Shown piece by piece: positions 47,795 through 57,197 of a stretch of DNA of 64,000 nt. Position 1 is the stretch's first letter; each line of letters starts with the position of its first letter. The position numbers and the translations under genes were made by a program. The notes under the pieces were generated by a model, which ran no database searches, was not told the origin of the DNA, and was given only the letters and a program-made list of their open reading frames with translations. Origin of the DNA: Streptomyces sp. TSRI0281 (GTDB taxonomy: Bacteria > Actinomycetota > Actinomycetes > Streptomycetales > Streptomycetaceae); contig NZ_LWLE01000002.1 in the NCBI RefSeq assembly GCF_001905125.1, forward strand, positions 336,741-400,740, in the 5' to 3' direction.

Positions 47795-48856
47795 TTACGG
47801 CACCCGCGCCGTCCACTCCGCCGTACCGAACTTGGTGCCGACGAGTTCCTCGGCGCGCGCCATCTCCTCGCCGGTCACCTTGCCGGGGGTGAGCCCGTGC
47901 CGGTTGCGGAAGGAGTCGATCATGTTGTCGATGACGATCTCGCGCGGCAGCCCCGTCTGGCGGCGCAGCGGGTCGACGCGCTTCTTGGCGCTCTTGGTGC
48001 CCTTGTCGGAGAGCTTCTCCTTGCCGATCCGGAGCACTTCGAGCATCTTGTCGGCGTCGATGTCGTAGGACATGGTCACGTGGTGGAGCACCGCGCCCTC
48101 CCGGCCCACCACGCGCTTCTGCGCCGCGCCCGCGATCTTCCCGGCGTCCGTGGCGATGTCGTTCAACGGCTGGTACCAGGCCCGGATACCCATGTCGCCG
48201 AGTGCCCCGAGGACCCAGTCGTCGAGATAGGCGTAACTGTCGGCGAAGGAGAGTCCGGAGACGAGGGAGTCCGGCACGGAGAGCGAGTACGTGATGGTGT
48301 TGCCGGGCTCCACGAACATGGCGCCCCCGCCCGAGATCCGGCGCACGATGTCGACGCCGTGCCGCGCGGCGGCCTCCCGGTCGACCTCGTTGCGCAGGGA
48401 CTGGAAGCTGCCGATGATCACCGCGGGGGAGGCCCATTCCCAGACCCGGAGAGTCGGCGGGCGGTGGCCTGCAGCGACCTCGGCGGTGATGACCTCGTCG
48501 AGGGCCATGTGCAGGGCGGGGGACTGGGGTGCTTCGCGGATGAGCTGCCAGTCGTAGTCGCTCCACTCGGTGGCCTGCGCCAGGGCCCGGCGCACGGCGA
48601 CGGCGACGCCTTCCGTGGTCAGCCCGAGCATCACCGCGGACGCGGGCAGCGCGGCGTCGATCCGGGCGGCGAGACCTGCGGTGTCGGTGTTGGCCGGGGC
48701 ACCTTCGAGGGCCGCGTCGATGGCGAGGATCGCCTCGTCGGGTTCCAGGAAGAAGTCCCCGGCCACCCGCACGTTGCGCAGCGCCCCACCCTCTACGTCC
48801 AGATCCACCACAACGAGCTTGCCGCCGGGGACCTTGTACTCACCGTGCACAGCCAT
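47795..48856 (-). CDS. Lipoate-protein ligase A family protein
   Basis: 353 aa cytosolic enzyme of the biotin/lipoate A/B ligase superfamily, which attaches lipoate to E2 subunits and the glycine cleavage H protein. ATG 48856 follows GGAGG. Residues ~1-90 are the accessory domain normally found at the C-terminus of LplA (HGEYKVPGGKLVVVDLDVEGG), so domain order is inverted. The ligase fold starts at ~105 (YDWQLIREAPQSPALHMALDEVI); RRISGGGAMFVEPGNTITYSL is the RRxSGGG-type binding loop, and DAGKIAGAAQKR supplies the conserved Lys. Salvage use of lipoate is inferred from the family. Confidence 0.88.
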   Translation of the reverse strand: MAVHGEYKVPGGKLVVVDLDVEGGALRNVRVAGDFFLEPDEAILAIDAALEGAPANTDTAGLAARIDAALPASAVMLGLTTEGVAVAVRRALAQATEWSDYDWQLIREAPQSPALHMALDEVITAEVAAGHRPPTLRVWEWASPAVIIGSFQSLRNEVDREAAARHGVDIVRRISGGGAMFVEPGNTITYSLSVPDSLVSGLSFADSYAYLDDWVLGALGDMGIRAWYQPLNDIATDAGKIAGAAQKRVVGREGAVLHHVTMSYDIDADKMLEVLRIGKEKLSDKGTKSAKKRVDPLRRQTGLPREIVIDNMIDSFRNRHGLTPGKVTGEEMARAEELVGTKFGTAEWTARVP

Positions 48857-49369
48857 GCCTCCAGTTCCGGCCGACCCGCCTCGGTGCGAATCGGCGCTGA
48901 TCAGGCATAACGCCGCCACCGTACGGTTTAATCCGCTCATGTCACAGCTCTGGTCCTGCCGGTCATGATCAGCGTTCGCATGGTGTGGACGTGTTCCGAT
49001 GACCTCGAACGAGGAGTGCGTGGTGATTCTTGAGCCTGCTGTGAGGGGTGCCTGACGTGCGGCCCTGCGAGTCCACGGTGGAAGCAACCGTATCGGCGAT
49101 GATTTCGAGGCATCGTCCGGAGACGTGCCGACGCTCGGCAGACGCTTGCTCCGAGGCTCTGGCCCAGCCGTACGGCTCTGGTCACTGGGGTGATCACGAG
49201 GCGATTTCGGTAGCTCGGAAAGGGCCGAGGGGCTCAGCGGAGCATTTCCGAGGGGCGTGTCCACGGACCGGCCCTCTGCGCGCGTGGAGCTGGACATGGC
49301 TCGGTCCGTGACCTGCTGACCGATTTTGCTCGTTGCTCTTGGGAAGCGTGCCGTGACAGCATTTGACGC
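48857..49369. other. 513-bp region between ligase and toxin-locus genes
   Basis: No convincing gene. GC content falls compared with the neighbours, especially after 49200. Promoters for the ligase gene (minus strand) and for the toxin locus (plus strand) must lie here, but I see no clear consensus elements. An open frame at 49048-49311 lacks a ribosome site and recognisable motifs. Confidence 0.45.
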
Positions 49370-49879
49370 GTGTTCTATGACGGGGATGACAGAGCAGAGC
49401 CGCCTGCCCGGCGTTCAAGGATCGCCGACTTGGCCGATTGGCCTGCTGAAGAGGCGCGTTCAGCACGGCGTGAGGCACCGGCCCCGGTCCTGGCCTGTGC
49501 CATGACACCGGACGACGATCCGGTGGCTGCTCGGGATGAGTTTGCAGTGTTGCTGGGCGAGTTCCGGCGATCAGCGGTGCTGGTGCCACTGGATGTTGAC
49601 GGGGATCTGTGGTCGGCGGAACAGAACGGGGTGCGCTGGATCTGTGCGTTCTCGGACGAGGAGGCGTTGGCCCGGTTCGCACAAGCCCGGGGGGATGCCG
49701 AGCGGGAGTGGGCGTACCGGGCGGCGCTGGGTGCGCGGTTGCTGGATGTGATGGTGCCGATGCTGCCGGGGCCTGCGGGGGTGGCGCTGGACGCGGGCAG
49801 TGACGACGGCATGGTGTTTCCCCCGGTGGCCGGCATCGTGCCGGATGCGGTTGCGGTGGATCTCAGGGGGATGCGATGA
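49370..49879 (+). CDS. SseB-like protein, first gene of toxin locus
   Basis: 169 aa cytosolic protein. The middle (LLGEFRRSAVLVPLD, WSAEQNGVRWICAFSDEEALARF) matches the SseB N-terminal-like fold often found in loci for WXG-type secretion in actinobacteria. It ends with GVALDAGSDDGMVFPPV, another common SseB feature. The start GTG/ATG region is AT-richer than usual. Its stop overlaps the next ATG (ATGA), making it the first gene of a four-gene overlapping unit with the RHS toxin. A chaperone or secretion accessory role is inference. Confidence 0.75.
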   Translation: MFYDGDDRAEPPARRSRIADLADWPAEEARSARREAPAPVLACAMTPDDDPVAARDEFAVLLGEFRRSAVLVPLDVDGDLWSAEQNGVRWICAFSDEEALARFAQARGDAEREWAYRAALGARLLDVMVPMLPGPAGVALDAGSDDGMVFPPVAGIVPDAVAVDLRGMR

Positions 49880-50523
49880 GCGGGGAGACACCTGATCTTG
49901 ACGTACCGGCAGAGGCGCTGGCCGCGATTGCGAAAGGCATCGATCTGGCGCATGCGGAGTTGAAGGAACTCGGGTCCATCGGAGAGGCATCGACGGGTCG
50001 GGGATTCTCGGATCTCGCCTTGTCGGGGCTGGAGTTGGGACATGGTGGGCTGACTTCGGAGTTCGAGACATTCTGCAACCGCTGGGAGTGGGGCGTACGG
50101 GCCCTCACGCAGAAGGGCAACGGCTTCGCCCAGGGAGTCGGGCTGTCGGCGGGTTCCTTCGCCGAGCAGGAGCAGTACATCAAGGACTCGTTCAAGGTCG
50201 GCGTGAACTCCGTGAACGGAAATCCGCACCTGTCCGAGGACGACGTCAAGGCCATGAGCTGGGACACGATCAGCAAGCAGTCCACGTACGACAACCCGGA
50301 CTGGAGCTGGGACTCGATGGCCGCGGCCAACGACGAGGTGGGCCAGACGTGGCGGGACACCACGTATGACGCGGAGGACGCACTGCTCGACTCGTGGGAG
50401 AACTCCGGGTTCATCTCCCCGGAGCGGCGCGATGCCTTGGACGAGACGCTGAAGGAGAAGCTCGATCCGTCGCAGGAGACCATCGAACAGGCTGAGCAGC
50501 CGCGGTGGGGGCAGGGCAACTGA
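49876..50523 (+). CDS. WXG-like helical protein of the toxin locus
   Basis: 215 aa, predicted mostly alpha-helical and acidic, without signal peptide. FCNRWEWGVRALTQKGNGFAQG and SFAEQEQYIKD resemble the second helix of WXG100/ESX substrates (a Trp turn then an Ala/Gly-rich helix). The C-terminal half (ESWENSGF-like segments such as LLDSWENSGFISPERR) is polar. It overlaps both neighbours (ATGA upstream, TGATG downstream). I infer a secretion partner or co-secreted protein for the RHS toxin; the family name is not known to me. Confidence 0.75.
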   Translation: MSGETPDLDVPAEALAAIAKGIDLAHAELKELGSIGEASTGRGFSDLALSGLELGHGGLTSEFETFCNRWEWGVRALTQKGNGFAQGVGLSAGSFAEQEQYIKDSFKVGVNSVNGNPHLSEDDVKAMSWDTISKQSTYDNPDWSWDSMAAANDEVGQTWRDTTYDAEDALLDSWENSGFISPERRDALDETLKEKLDPSQETIEQAEQPRWGQGN

Positions 50524-53500
50524 TGGTGGACTGGGGGAAGTTCGGCGGAGACCTCTACGACGGTGTCGGCAATCTCGTCGACAAGGGCAAGGAGATCGTC
50601 GGCGAGGGGATCGACAAGGGCACCGATGTACTCGGATCCGGTCTGGAGAAGGTCGGTGCCGACGAGTGGGCGGACAAGGTCGAGGACTGGGGCGATGAAA
50701 CCGCCTCCTCGCTGGGGGCAGAGGTCGGGGAGCAGCAGCTCGGGCAGAGCGAGGAAGCGAACGAGCTGATCCACGGCAGGCCGGAGAAGATCGCCGCGGC
50801 GGTGAAGAACCTCCGCGACTTCCGACGCGCGTTCGACCTCGTCGGCGGCGGGATGAAGAAGCTCGACTCCGGCCGCTGGAAGGGTGTGGCCGCCGATGCC
50901 TTCCGGGCGAAGTTCGAGACCCTGCCCACCGACTGGCTGCGGGCGGCGGATGCGTTCGAGGACGCGGCAATCGCAATGGAGACATACGCCGGTACGGTCA
51001 CCAGCGCACAGGCCAAGGCCGGCGAGGCGATCGCCCTCTACAAGGAGGGCAAGCACGACCACAAGACGGCCGCTGCCTCGTTCAGGGAGAAGGCGGAGGC
51101 GTACAACGCGGTCCGCAACACCGATCACCCGCTCCCGCATCCGGGGAAGTTCTCCGATCCTGGTGCGGCCAAGCGGCAGCGCGCACAGGAGATGCTGCAA
51201 CATGCGCGGCGGGCCCGCAGCGAGGCCGCCGAAGCGGCCAAGGGGGCGATCACCGCTGCGATGGCGCACGCTCCGAAGGAGCCCACCGGCCTGGGCCGGG
51301 CCGAGCAGGACCTTTACGACTACGGGGTCGGCCAGGGTATCGAACTGGCCCACTTCGGTGGTGGCGTCATCAAGGGCACCGCGGGGTTGGTCAACTTCAT
51401 CCGCTCGGTCAACCCCACCGACCTCTACAACCTGACGCATCCGGCCGAGTACTACAAAGGCGTCAACATGACGCTCGCCGGCCTCGTGTCCAGCGCGACC
51501 AACCCCGACCGGGCACTCAAGAATGCCTGGGAAGCCGCCAAGGGCGACCCATCCGAATTCATCGGCCGACTCGTCCCCGAACTGGCCGGCACAAAGGGCG
51601 GTGGCCTGATCAAGGGCGGCCTGCGGGCCGGGATGAAGGACCTCCTCAAGCGCCCCAAGGGCAAGAACCGTCACGAACACGGGAAGAACCCCGAGTCCAA
51701 CGCCAAGAAGTGCAGCGAGGTCAAGTGCGCCGGAGACCCTGTCGACGTCGCGACCGGCCGCATGCTGCTCCCGCAGACCGACATCGTGCTACCGGGATCA
51801 TTGCCTCTTGTCTTCGAGCGCGTCTTCGACTCCTCGCACCGAGTCGGGGGCTGGTTCGGTACCGGCTGGTCGAGCACGATCGACCAGTGCCTTGAGATCG
51901 ACGCGGAAGGCGTGGTCTTCAGCTGCAACGAGGGCAGTCTGCTCGCCTATCCACACCCCGCGCCCGGCGTTCCTGTGATGCCTACGCATGGTCGGCGCTG
52001 GCCCCTGGACCGAGTGGACGACGGCTACACCGTCACCGATCCGGATACCGGCAGGGTCCGGCACTTCGTCGACCACCCCAACGGGGAGCTGGCGCTTCTG
52101 GCTCAGATCGACGACCGCAACGGCCGATGGATCACCTTCGAGTACGACGAGGCGGGCGCTCCGACCTCGATCGTGCACCACGGCGGCTACCACCTGAAAC
52201 TCACCACGAACGAGGAAAGGATCACCGCTCTGCACCTGGCGGGCGCCGCGCCGGGCGGTTCCGACCAGGAAATCCTCCGCTACGACTACACCGACGGACA
52301 CCTCACCGCTGTCACCAACTCCTCAGGCAAGCCCCTGAGCTTCGGCTGCGACGAGCTGGGCCGCATCACGTCGTGGACGGACACCAACGGCAGCCGGTAC
52401 GAGTACGTCTACGACGAAGATGACCGCTGTGTGCACCAGACCGGCACCAACGGCCACCTCGAAGCCCACTTCACCTGGGACGAAACAGATCCCACCACCG
52501 GCCTGCGCATGACGTCCATGACAAACGGCCTCGGCCACACCACGCGTTACGTGATCAACGACCGCTCCCAGGTCGTTGCCGAGATCAACGCCCTGGGAGC
52601 GGTCACCCGCTTCGAGTACGACCGGTGCCATCGCCTGCTGTCCCGCACGAACCCCCTGGGCCGAGTCGGCCGCTACACGTACGACGAAGCCGGCCGCCTC
52701 ACCGTGGTGGAACGGCCCGACGGCCGTCAGTCACGCACTGAGTACAACGAACTCGGGCTCCCGGTCCGGATCGTCGGCACCGACGGCAATATCACGCGTC
52801 AGACGTTCGATGCCTGCGGCAACCGGACATCCGTGACGGAGCCGTCCGCAGTATCCACCCACTTCACCTATGACGAGACCGGCAACCTCACCTCCATCAC
52901 CGACCTGCTCGGGCACACCTCGACGGTCGTCTCCGACGAGGCCGGTCTCCCCGTGGCCATCACGGATCCCCAGGGGGCGACAACGCGCTATGAGCGCGAC
53001 GCCTTCGGCCGACCCGTATCGATCAGCGACCCGCTGGGTGCCGTCACGCGCCTTGAGTGGACGGTCGAGGGTGAGCTCTCCCGCCGTACCGAGGGGGACG
53101 GCAGCGAGCAAACATGGACAATCGATGGTGAGGGCAACTGCGTCCGCCACGTCGACGCCATGGGTGGGGCCACGACCTTCGAGTACACGGACTTCGATCT
53201 CTTGACTGCCCGCACAGGGCCGGACGGTGTCCGCTACGAGTTCAGCCACGACACCAGTCTCAACCTCACGCGGGTCACCAACCCCCAGGGGCTGAACTGG
53301 GATTATGAGTATGACCCGGTCGGCCAGGTCACGTCCGAGACCGACTTCGACGAGCGGACGATGACGTATGAGAGGGACGAGGCAGGGCGGCTCATCTCCC
53401 GGACGAACGCGCTCGGCCAAGCCATCCGCTACGAGCGGGACGAGTTGGACCGCGTTGTCCGTAAGGACGCTGCGGGGGCCGTGACGACATTCGCCTACGA

Positions 53501-55199
53501 CTTCGCCGACCAACTGGCGGAAGCGGTCAAGTCGGACTCCGCGATTTCACGCCTCCGCGACCGATATGGCCACCTCAAGTCCGAAACCGTCAATGGCCGG
53601 ACGACGACATTCGCGTACGACGAGCTCGGCCGCCGAACCGGCCGGACGACTCCGACGGGGGCGGTCAGCACCTGGACCTACGACCTGGTCGGCTGCCGCA
53701 CCTCCCTGACCGCGTCCGGCCGTACCATGGCCTTCGACTACGACGCGGTCGGCCAGGAGGTCGCCCGCCGGATCGGCGACGCCGTTGCGTTGTCGTCCCG
53801 GTACGACCACATGGGCCGTCTCACCACCCAACATGTCACCGGAGCGGGTCACAGCATCCAGCGCCGCGACTACACGTACCGCGCGGACGGCAATCTGGTG
53901 GGCGTGGACGACCAGCTCGCGGGCGCCAAGACCTTCGACCTGGACCCGACCGGCCGGGTCACCGCCGTTCACGCGGCAGGCTGGACCGAGCGGTACGCCT
54001 ACGACGAGGCGGGAAACCAGACGGACGCCTCCTGGCCGTCGACCCACCCTGGCCAGGAGGCTGCGGGCTCCCGCGACTACGCCCGCACGAACATCGCACG
54101 CGCGGGTAGGACTCACTACGAACACGACGCATTGGGCCGCATCACTCTGCGCCGGAAGACCCGCCTATCCCACAAGCCGGACACCTGGCGCTACGAGTGG
54201 GATGCCGAAGACCGATTGTGTTCGGTGACTACCCCCGGTGGCGTGGTTTGGCGCTATGCCTACGACGCCCTCGGCCGCCGAAGCTCCAAGCAACGCCTCG
54301 CCTCCGACGGCGCGACGGTCCTCGAACAAGTCACGTTCACCTGGGATGGCACAACTCTCTGCGAACAGACAACAGAGTCACCGGACGTTCCTCACTCGGT
54401 AGTGCTCACCTGGGACCACAAGGGTCTGCAGCCTCTCATTCAAAGGGAACGCCTCCTGGACCGCGGAGCACCCCAGGAGGCCATCAACTCCCGCTTCTTC
54501 AGCATCATCACCGACCTGGTAGGCACCCCTACAGAACTGATCGACGAATCGGGCACACTGGCCTGGCATACCCGCACCACTCTCTGGGGCACCACAACTT
54601 GGGCATCCACCAGCACGACGTACACGCCCCTTCGATTTCCCGGCCAGTATTTCGACCCGGAAACGGGTCTGCACTACAACTACTTCCGCTACTACGAACC
54701 CGAAACTGCCCGCTATCTCAGCCATGACCCCTTGGGACTCGCCCCAGCGCCCAACTCGGCGGCGTATATCCTCAATCCTCACACCTGGGTTGATCCCATG
54801 GGTCTTTCGGGCTGCACAGAATTCAAGCCGGGAGCAACTCTGGGGGATGTTGACAACGTTCAAGGATGGTCCCCGAAATCTATTCCTGAAGAGTCCATGC
54901 AAGTCCTTCGAGACATGGAGAAGTACAACTTCGGCTGGTGGGGCGGGCCAGGTTTTCACGGTCCGAAGTGGTGGACCGAAACATTCGAAAATAATGGCAG
55001 AAATGGCGGATACCAACTTCCCACCCATGAGCCCTCAGGCAAGCCGATCACGTATCAAGAATATGGGAGCTATCCATCACCGGACAATCCTAAGCCAGGC
55101 GGCGAGCGCTGGGTGTTCGGCAGTGATGGGTCCGCCTACTACACTCCGACTCACTATCAGACGTACATCGTGGGCAGAAGTCCCGGATGGGTGGAGTGA
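50523..55199 (+). CDS. RHS-repeat polymorphic toxin with WXG-type N-terminus and RNase Sa-like C-terminal domain
   Basis: 1558 aa contact/antagonism toxin. N-terminus (~90-240): helical WXG-type region with SGRWKGVAADAFRAKFETLP, which suggests export by a type VII-like system; no Sec signal. Residues ~400-475: DUF6531-like start of the RHS shell (GDPVDVATGRMLLPQTDIVLPG). ~500-1370: about 20+ YD/RHS repeats (YEYVYDEDDRC, FAYDELGRRTGRTTPTG). ~1367-1425: conserved RHS core end (RFPGQYFDPETGLHYNYFRYY, YLSHDPLGL, DPMGLSG). Residues ~1430-1558: the variable tip. It ends GERWVFGSDGSAYYTPTHYQTYIVG and matches guanyl-specific RNases of the Sa type; catalytic Glu1513 (YQEY), Arg1529 (GER) and His1544 (THY) can be aligned. 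Start ATG 50523 overlaps the upstream stop. Confidence 0.9.
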   Translation: MVDWGKFGGDLYDGVGNLVDKGKEIVGEGIDKGTDVLGSGLEKVGADEWADKVEDWGDETASSLGAEVGEQQLGQSEEANELIHGRPEKIAAAVKNLRDFRRAFDLVGGGMKKLDSGRWKGVAADAFRAKFETLPTDWLRAADAFEDAAIAMETYAGTVTSAQAKAGEAIALYKEGKHDHKTAAASFREKAEAYNAVRNTDHPLPHPGKFSDPGAAKRQRAQEMLQHARRARSEAAEAAKGAITAAMAHAPKEPTGLGRAEQDLYDYGVGQGIELAHFGGGVIKGTAGLVNFIRSVNPTDLYNLTHPAEYYKGVNMTLAGLVSSATNPDRALKNAWEAAKGDPSEFIGRLVPELAGTKGGGLIKGGLRAGMKDLLKRPKGKNRHEHGKNPESNAKKCSEVKCAGDPVDVATGRMLLPQTDIVLPGSLPLVFERVFDSSHRVGGWFGTGWSSTIDQCLEIDAEGVVFSCNEGSLLAYPHPAPGVPVMPTHGRRWPLDRVDDGYTVTDPDTGRVRHFVDHPNGELALLAQIDDRNGRWITFEYDEAGAPTSIVHHGGYHLKLTTNEERITALHLAGAAPGGSDQEILRYDYTDGHLTAVTNSSGKPLSFGCDELGRITSWTDTNGSRYEYVYDEDDRCVHQTGTNGHLEAHFTWDETDPTTGLRMTSMTNGLGHTTRYVINDRSQVVAEINALGAVTRFEYDRCHRLLSRTNPLGRVGRYTYDEAGRLTVVERPDGRQSRTEYNELGLPVRIVGTDGNITRQTFDACGNRTSVTEPSAVSTHFTYDETGNLTSITDLLGHTSTVVSDEAGLPVAITDPQGATTRYERDAFGRPVSISDPLGAVTRLEWTVEGELSRRTEGDGSEQTWTIDGEGNCVRHVDAMGGATTFEYTDFDLLTARTGPDGVRYEFSHDTSLNLTRVTNPQGLNWDYEYDPVGQVTSETDFDERTMTYERDEAGRLISRTNALGQAIRYERDELDRVVRKDAAGAVTTFAYDFADQLAEAVKSDSAISRLRDRYGHLKSETVNGRTTTFAYDELGRRTGRTTPTGAVSTWTYDLVGCRTSLTASGRTMAFDYDAVGQEVARRIGDAVALSSRYDHMGRLTTQHVTGAGHSIQRRDYTYRADGNLVGVDDQLAGAKTFDLDPTGRVTAVHAAGWTERYAYDEAGNQTDASWPSTHPGQEAAGSRDYARTNIARAGRTHYEHDALGRITLRRKTRLSHKPDTWRYEWDAEDRLCSVTTPGGVVWRYAYDALGRRSSKQRLASDGATVLEQVTFTWDGTTLCEQTTESPDVPHSVVLTWDHKGLQPLIQRERLLDRGAPQEAINSRFFSIITDLVGTPTELIDESGTLAWHTRTTLWGTTTWASTSTTYTPLRFPGQYFDPETGLHYNYFRYYEPETARYLSHDPLGLAPAPNSAAYILNPHTWVDPMGLSGCTEFKPGATLGDVDNVQGWSPKSIPEESMQVLRDMEKYNFGWWGGPGFHGPKWWTETFENNGRNGGYQLPTHEPSGKPITYQEYGSYPSPDNPKPGGERWVFGSDGSAYYTPTHYQTYIVGRSPGWVE

Positions 55200-55681
55200 T
55201 GAAAGAAGAAGCGCGGGCAATCCGTGTCGCCCCATGGATGCACATCATCACGGCAGGCGGCGGTCTGCCTCTCGATGAACTCCTGCCCGCGTCGGGTAGT
55301 GTTTACGTGGCGCGTCTAAATGGCCACGATATGCCCGACGAGGTGTCGGTATTTCAGCAGTTTTCGGAAAGGCTGAAATTTCCTGAATACTTTGGATGGA
55401 ACTGGAATGCCCTCTACGATTGCCTTCGCGATCTCCAATGGCTTTCATCGGATTATCATATCCTGATCATTGAATCCACCGAGAGTGTCCTTTCCGGGGA
55501 TGGTGGGGCTCGCGAGGAGTTTTTCAGGTCGCTATGGCGCGCTGGTCAACGGTGGTCCTACACCAAGCGGCCCGAGGGTGTGACGCTCAGCAAGTTCTCC
55601 GTTGTTCTGTCATGTGACGAGGGGTCCGCGTCCCGCCTCGCGGGACGCCTCGGAGAATTTCAGGACCAATCCCGTGCCTGA
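55199..55681 (+). CDS. Barstar-family immunity protein
   Basis: 160 aa inhibitor predicted to neutralise the RNase tip of the preceding toxin. The ATG overlaps the toxin stop (TGATG). The barstar signature is clear: FPEYFGWNWNALYDCLRDLQWL, matching the helix of barstar that plugs the RNase active site, followed by YHILIIESTESVL. An N-terminal extension of about 35 residues precedes the fold. Codons are noticeably AT-richer than in neighbouring genes, which fits acquisition together with the toxin tip. Barstar is known to inhibit RNase Sa-type enzymes, which supports the toxin assignment. Confidence 0.9.
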   Translation: MKEEARAIRVAPWMHIITAGGGLPLDELLPASGSVYVARLNGHDMPDEVSVFQQFSERLKFPEYFGWNWNALYDCLRDLQWLSSDYHILIIESTESVLSGDGGAREEFFRSLWRAGQRWSYTKRPEGVTLSKFSVVLSCDEGSASRLAGRLGEFQDQSRA

Positions 55682-56035
55682 AAGGACGTCTCACGTGGCG
55701 AGTTTCGCTTGATTTCTTTAGCGCGTGAGGGCTCCGGTCGGGCTTGGGAAGGCGAGGAAGTGACTGCCTTTTCGTTCTCGCACGATGGGGCGGAGGTGGC
55801 TGAAGAGCCAGGTGACCGTTCGATCTTCCGGTGGTACGGCCGGGTTCGTCTGCGGCCGGTTTTCTTGTGCTATATCACGCTGCTCATCGACCGTTCCTTC
55901 TACTGCGCACGACCTGGTCGAGCGCAGCGAGAACGGGCCGGTACCCGTCCGAGGTGATCTTCCACATGATCACGTCCGGCGGTGGGGCCACGGCACGAGG
56001 GCCGTTCGTCGTCACGGCCGCATCCCTGTGCCGCC
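55682..56035. other. Gene-free stretch after the immunity gene
   Basis: 354 bp without a convincing gene. It contains a likely terminator (CGGCCG-10 bases-CGGCCG followed by GTTTTCTT, 55836-55866). Short open frames here lack ribosome sites and motifs. It might hold remnants of another immunity or toxin fragment, but nothing can be recognised. Confidence 0.45.
55836..55866 (+). terminator. Terminator of the toxin-immunity unit
   Basis: Six-bp GC stem CGGCCG (55837-55842 / 55853-55858), 10-base loop, followed by a T-rich run (GTTTTCTT), one of the few with a T tract in this window. Confidence 0.5.
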
Positions 56036-56972
56036 CTACTCAAGGAGGCGCGCGGGCGTGACCACTCGGGAGTGGAGGACGACGTCGAACCAGTCGGCCA
56101 ACGACCCACCAGAAAGACGGTAGGCGGCGTTGTCGGCCGGGTCGTAGACGGGACCGCACCACGCGCGTCCTGGCCGGGGCGTCGAGCCATGCCCGTGCGG
56201 CGGCGGGGCCTTCACCGCGCAGGTCCAGGACATAGGCGTCCAGACCGGCGCTGCCCAGGACGGCGTCGGCGAACTCCGCGGGTGGAGCGGGAATGGGGTA
56301 GGGAGCCATGCCGTGGTGGAACGTCAGGCCGATGCTCAGGTAACCCGATCCGAAGTACTCGCGCATATGGCTGCCCGCGTTCCGGTGTGTCACCGGCGGC
56401 GACGTGGGGTAGGTGGTGCGCGCGTCGCCGTTGGCGGTATGGGCGAGGCCGCCCAAGTAGACGATTCTGTCGCCGGAATGTTCGTGCCACCGCCTCACGC
56501 TCTCGGTCAAGTCCCGGTCGATTGCGGCGTGATCGTCCGGCCGGGGTGTCCCGGAGCTGCCGAGGTCTTCGGTGAACCGGACCGGGGCATCGGGGTTGCG
56601 TCGGTTGTAGGAGCGCATCCATCGGACGAGGTCGAGCATCTCCTCGGTCCGCCAGAACGTCCGTGCGCCGGACAGTGATGCCTCCGGGTTTCCCGTACCG
56701 CTTCCGATGTACTCGCCGAGTCCGATCCTCGCCGCGTCGTCGCCTTCCAAAGCCAGTGAGCGGAACCCCAGGTCCTCGACGAGGAGCCGGACGGTCCTGT
56801 GTGCGAGAGCGGACAGTTCGTGGGACTGGCGGGTCATGGCACCGATGGCGACGATCTCGGCGTCACCGATGAGGCCGGCCAGAGGCGAGAGATCAGTCAA
56901 GGGCGCCTCCGGATCCAGAGTGGTGAGAGGGTGGGCGTGCTGCCTGATCCACTGGGTCACTGTCTCGCTCAT
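56036..56972 (-). pseudogene. Erythromycin esterase-family gene with a frameshift
   Basis: From ATG 56972 (MSETVTQWIRQHAHPLTTLD) the frame reads as an EreA/B-like protein: IGAMTRQSHEL with the first His/Glu pair, LALEGDDAARIG with the second Glu, and YLGGLAHTANG with the conserved His. At about 56156 an extra base shifts the frame: RAWLDAPARTRVV is followed in the next frame by GPVYDPADNAAYRLSGGSLADWFDVVLHSR, the normal C-terminus, ending at 56036. The total (~312 aa) is also shorter than the ~400 aa usual for the family; part of the central helical region seems absent. I treat it as inactive, unless the shift is a sequencing error. Confidence 0.65.
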
Positions 56973-57129
56973 CACGAGGGCTCCTCGATCGGCATGATCC
57001 GTTCCGGACGCGGCCAACGCCGCCTGAGGAGCAGCCTCATACGTGAACCACGGCTGAGGCCAAACGGTCTCGTCGGGAAGGTCCGGCCGGTCGCCGAGTG
57101 CCCTCGCAGGGAGACCGGACCGACTCGCG

Positions 57130-57197
57130 GCACCAGGCGGGCGCCATGTGCCCGCAGGTGCTCCGCACCAGGCGGGCGCCATGTGCGGAGCACCTGC
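57130..57197. repeat. Compound direct and inverted repeat
   Basis: A 21-bp direct repeat (57130-57150 and 57165-57185, ...CCAGGCGGGCGCCATGTG) overlaps a perfect 15-bp inverted repeat GCAGGTGCTCCGCAC (57154-57168) / GTGCGGAGCACCTGC (57183-57197). Further CACCTGTC repeats follow to 57250. It lies in the 330-bp gap between the divergent esterase remnant and the membrane protein gene. Confidence 0.7.

Noticed and set aside
48957..49311. Small open frames between the lipoate ligase and SseB-like genes
   Set aside because: No ribosome site, no motifs and unlike codon use on either strand.
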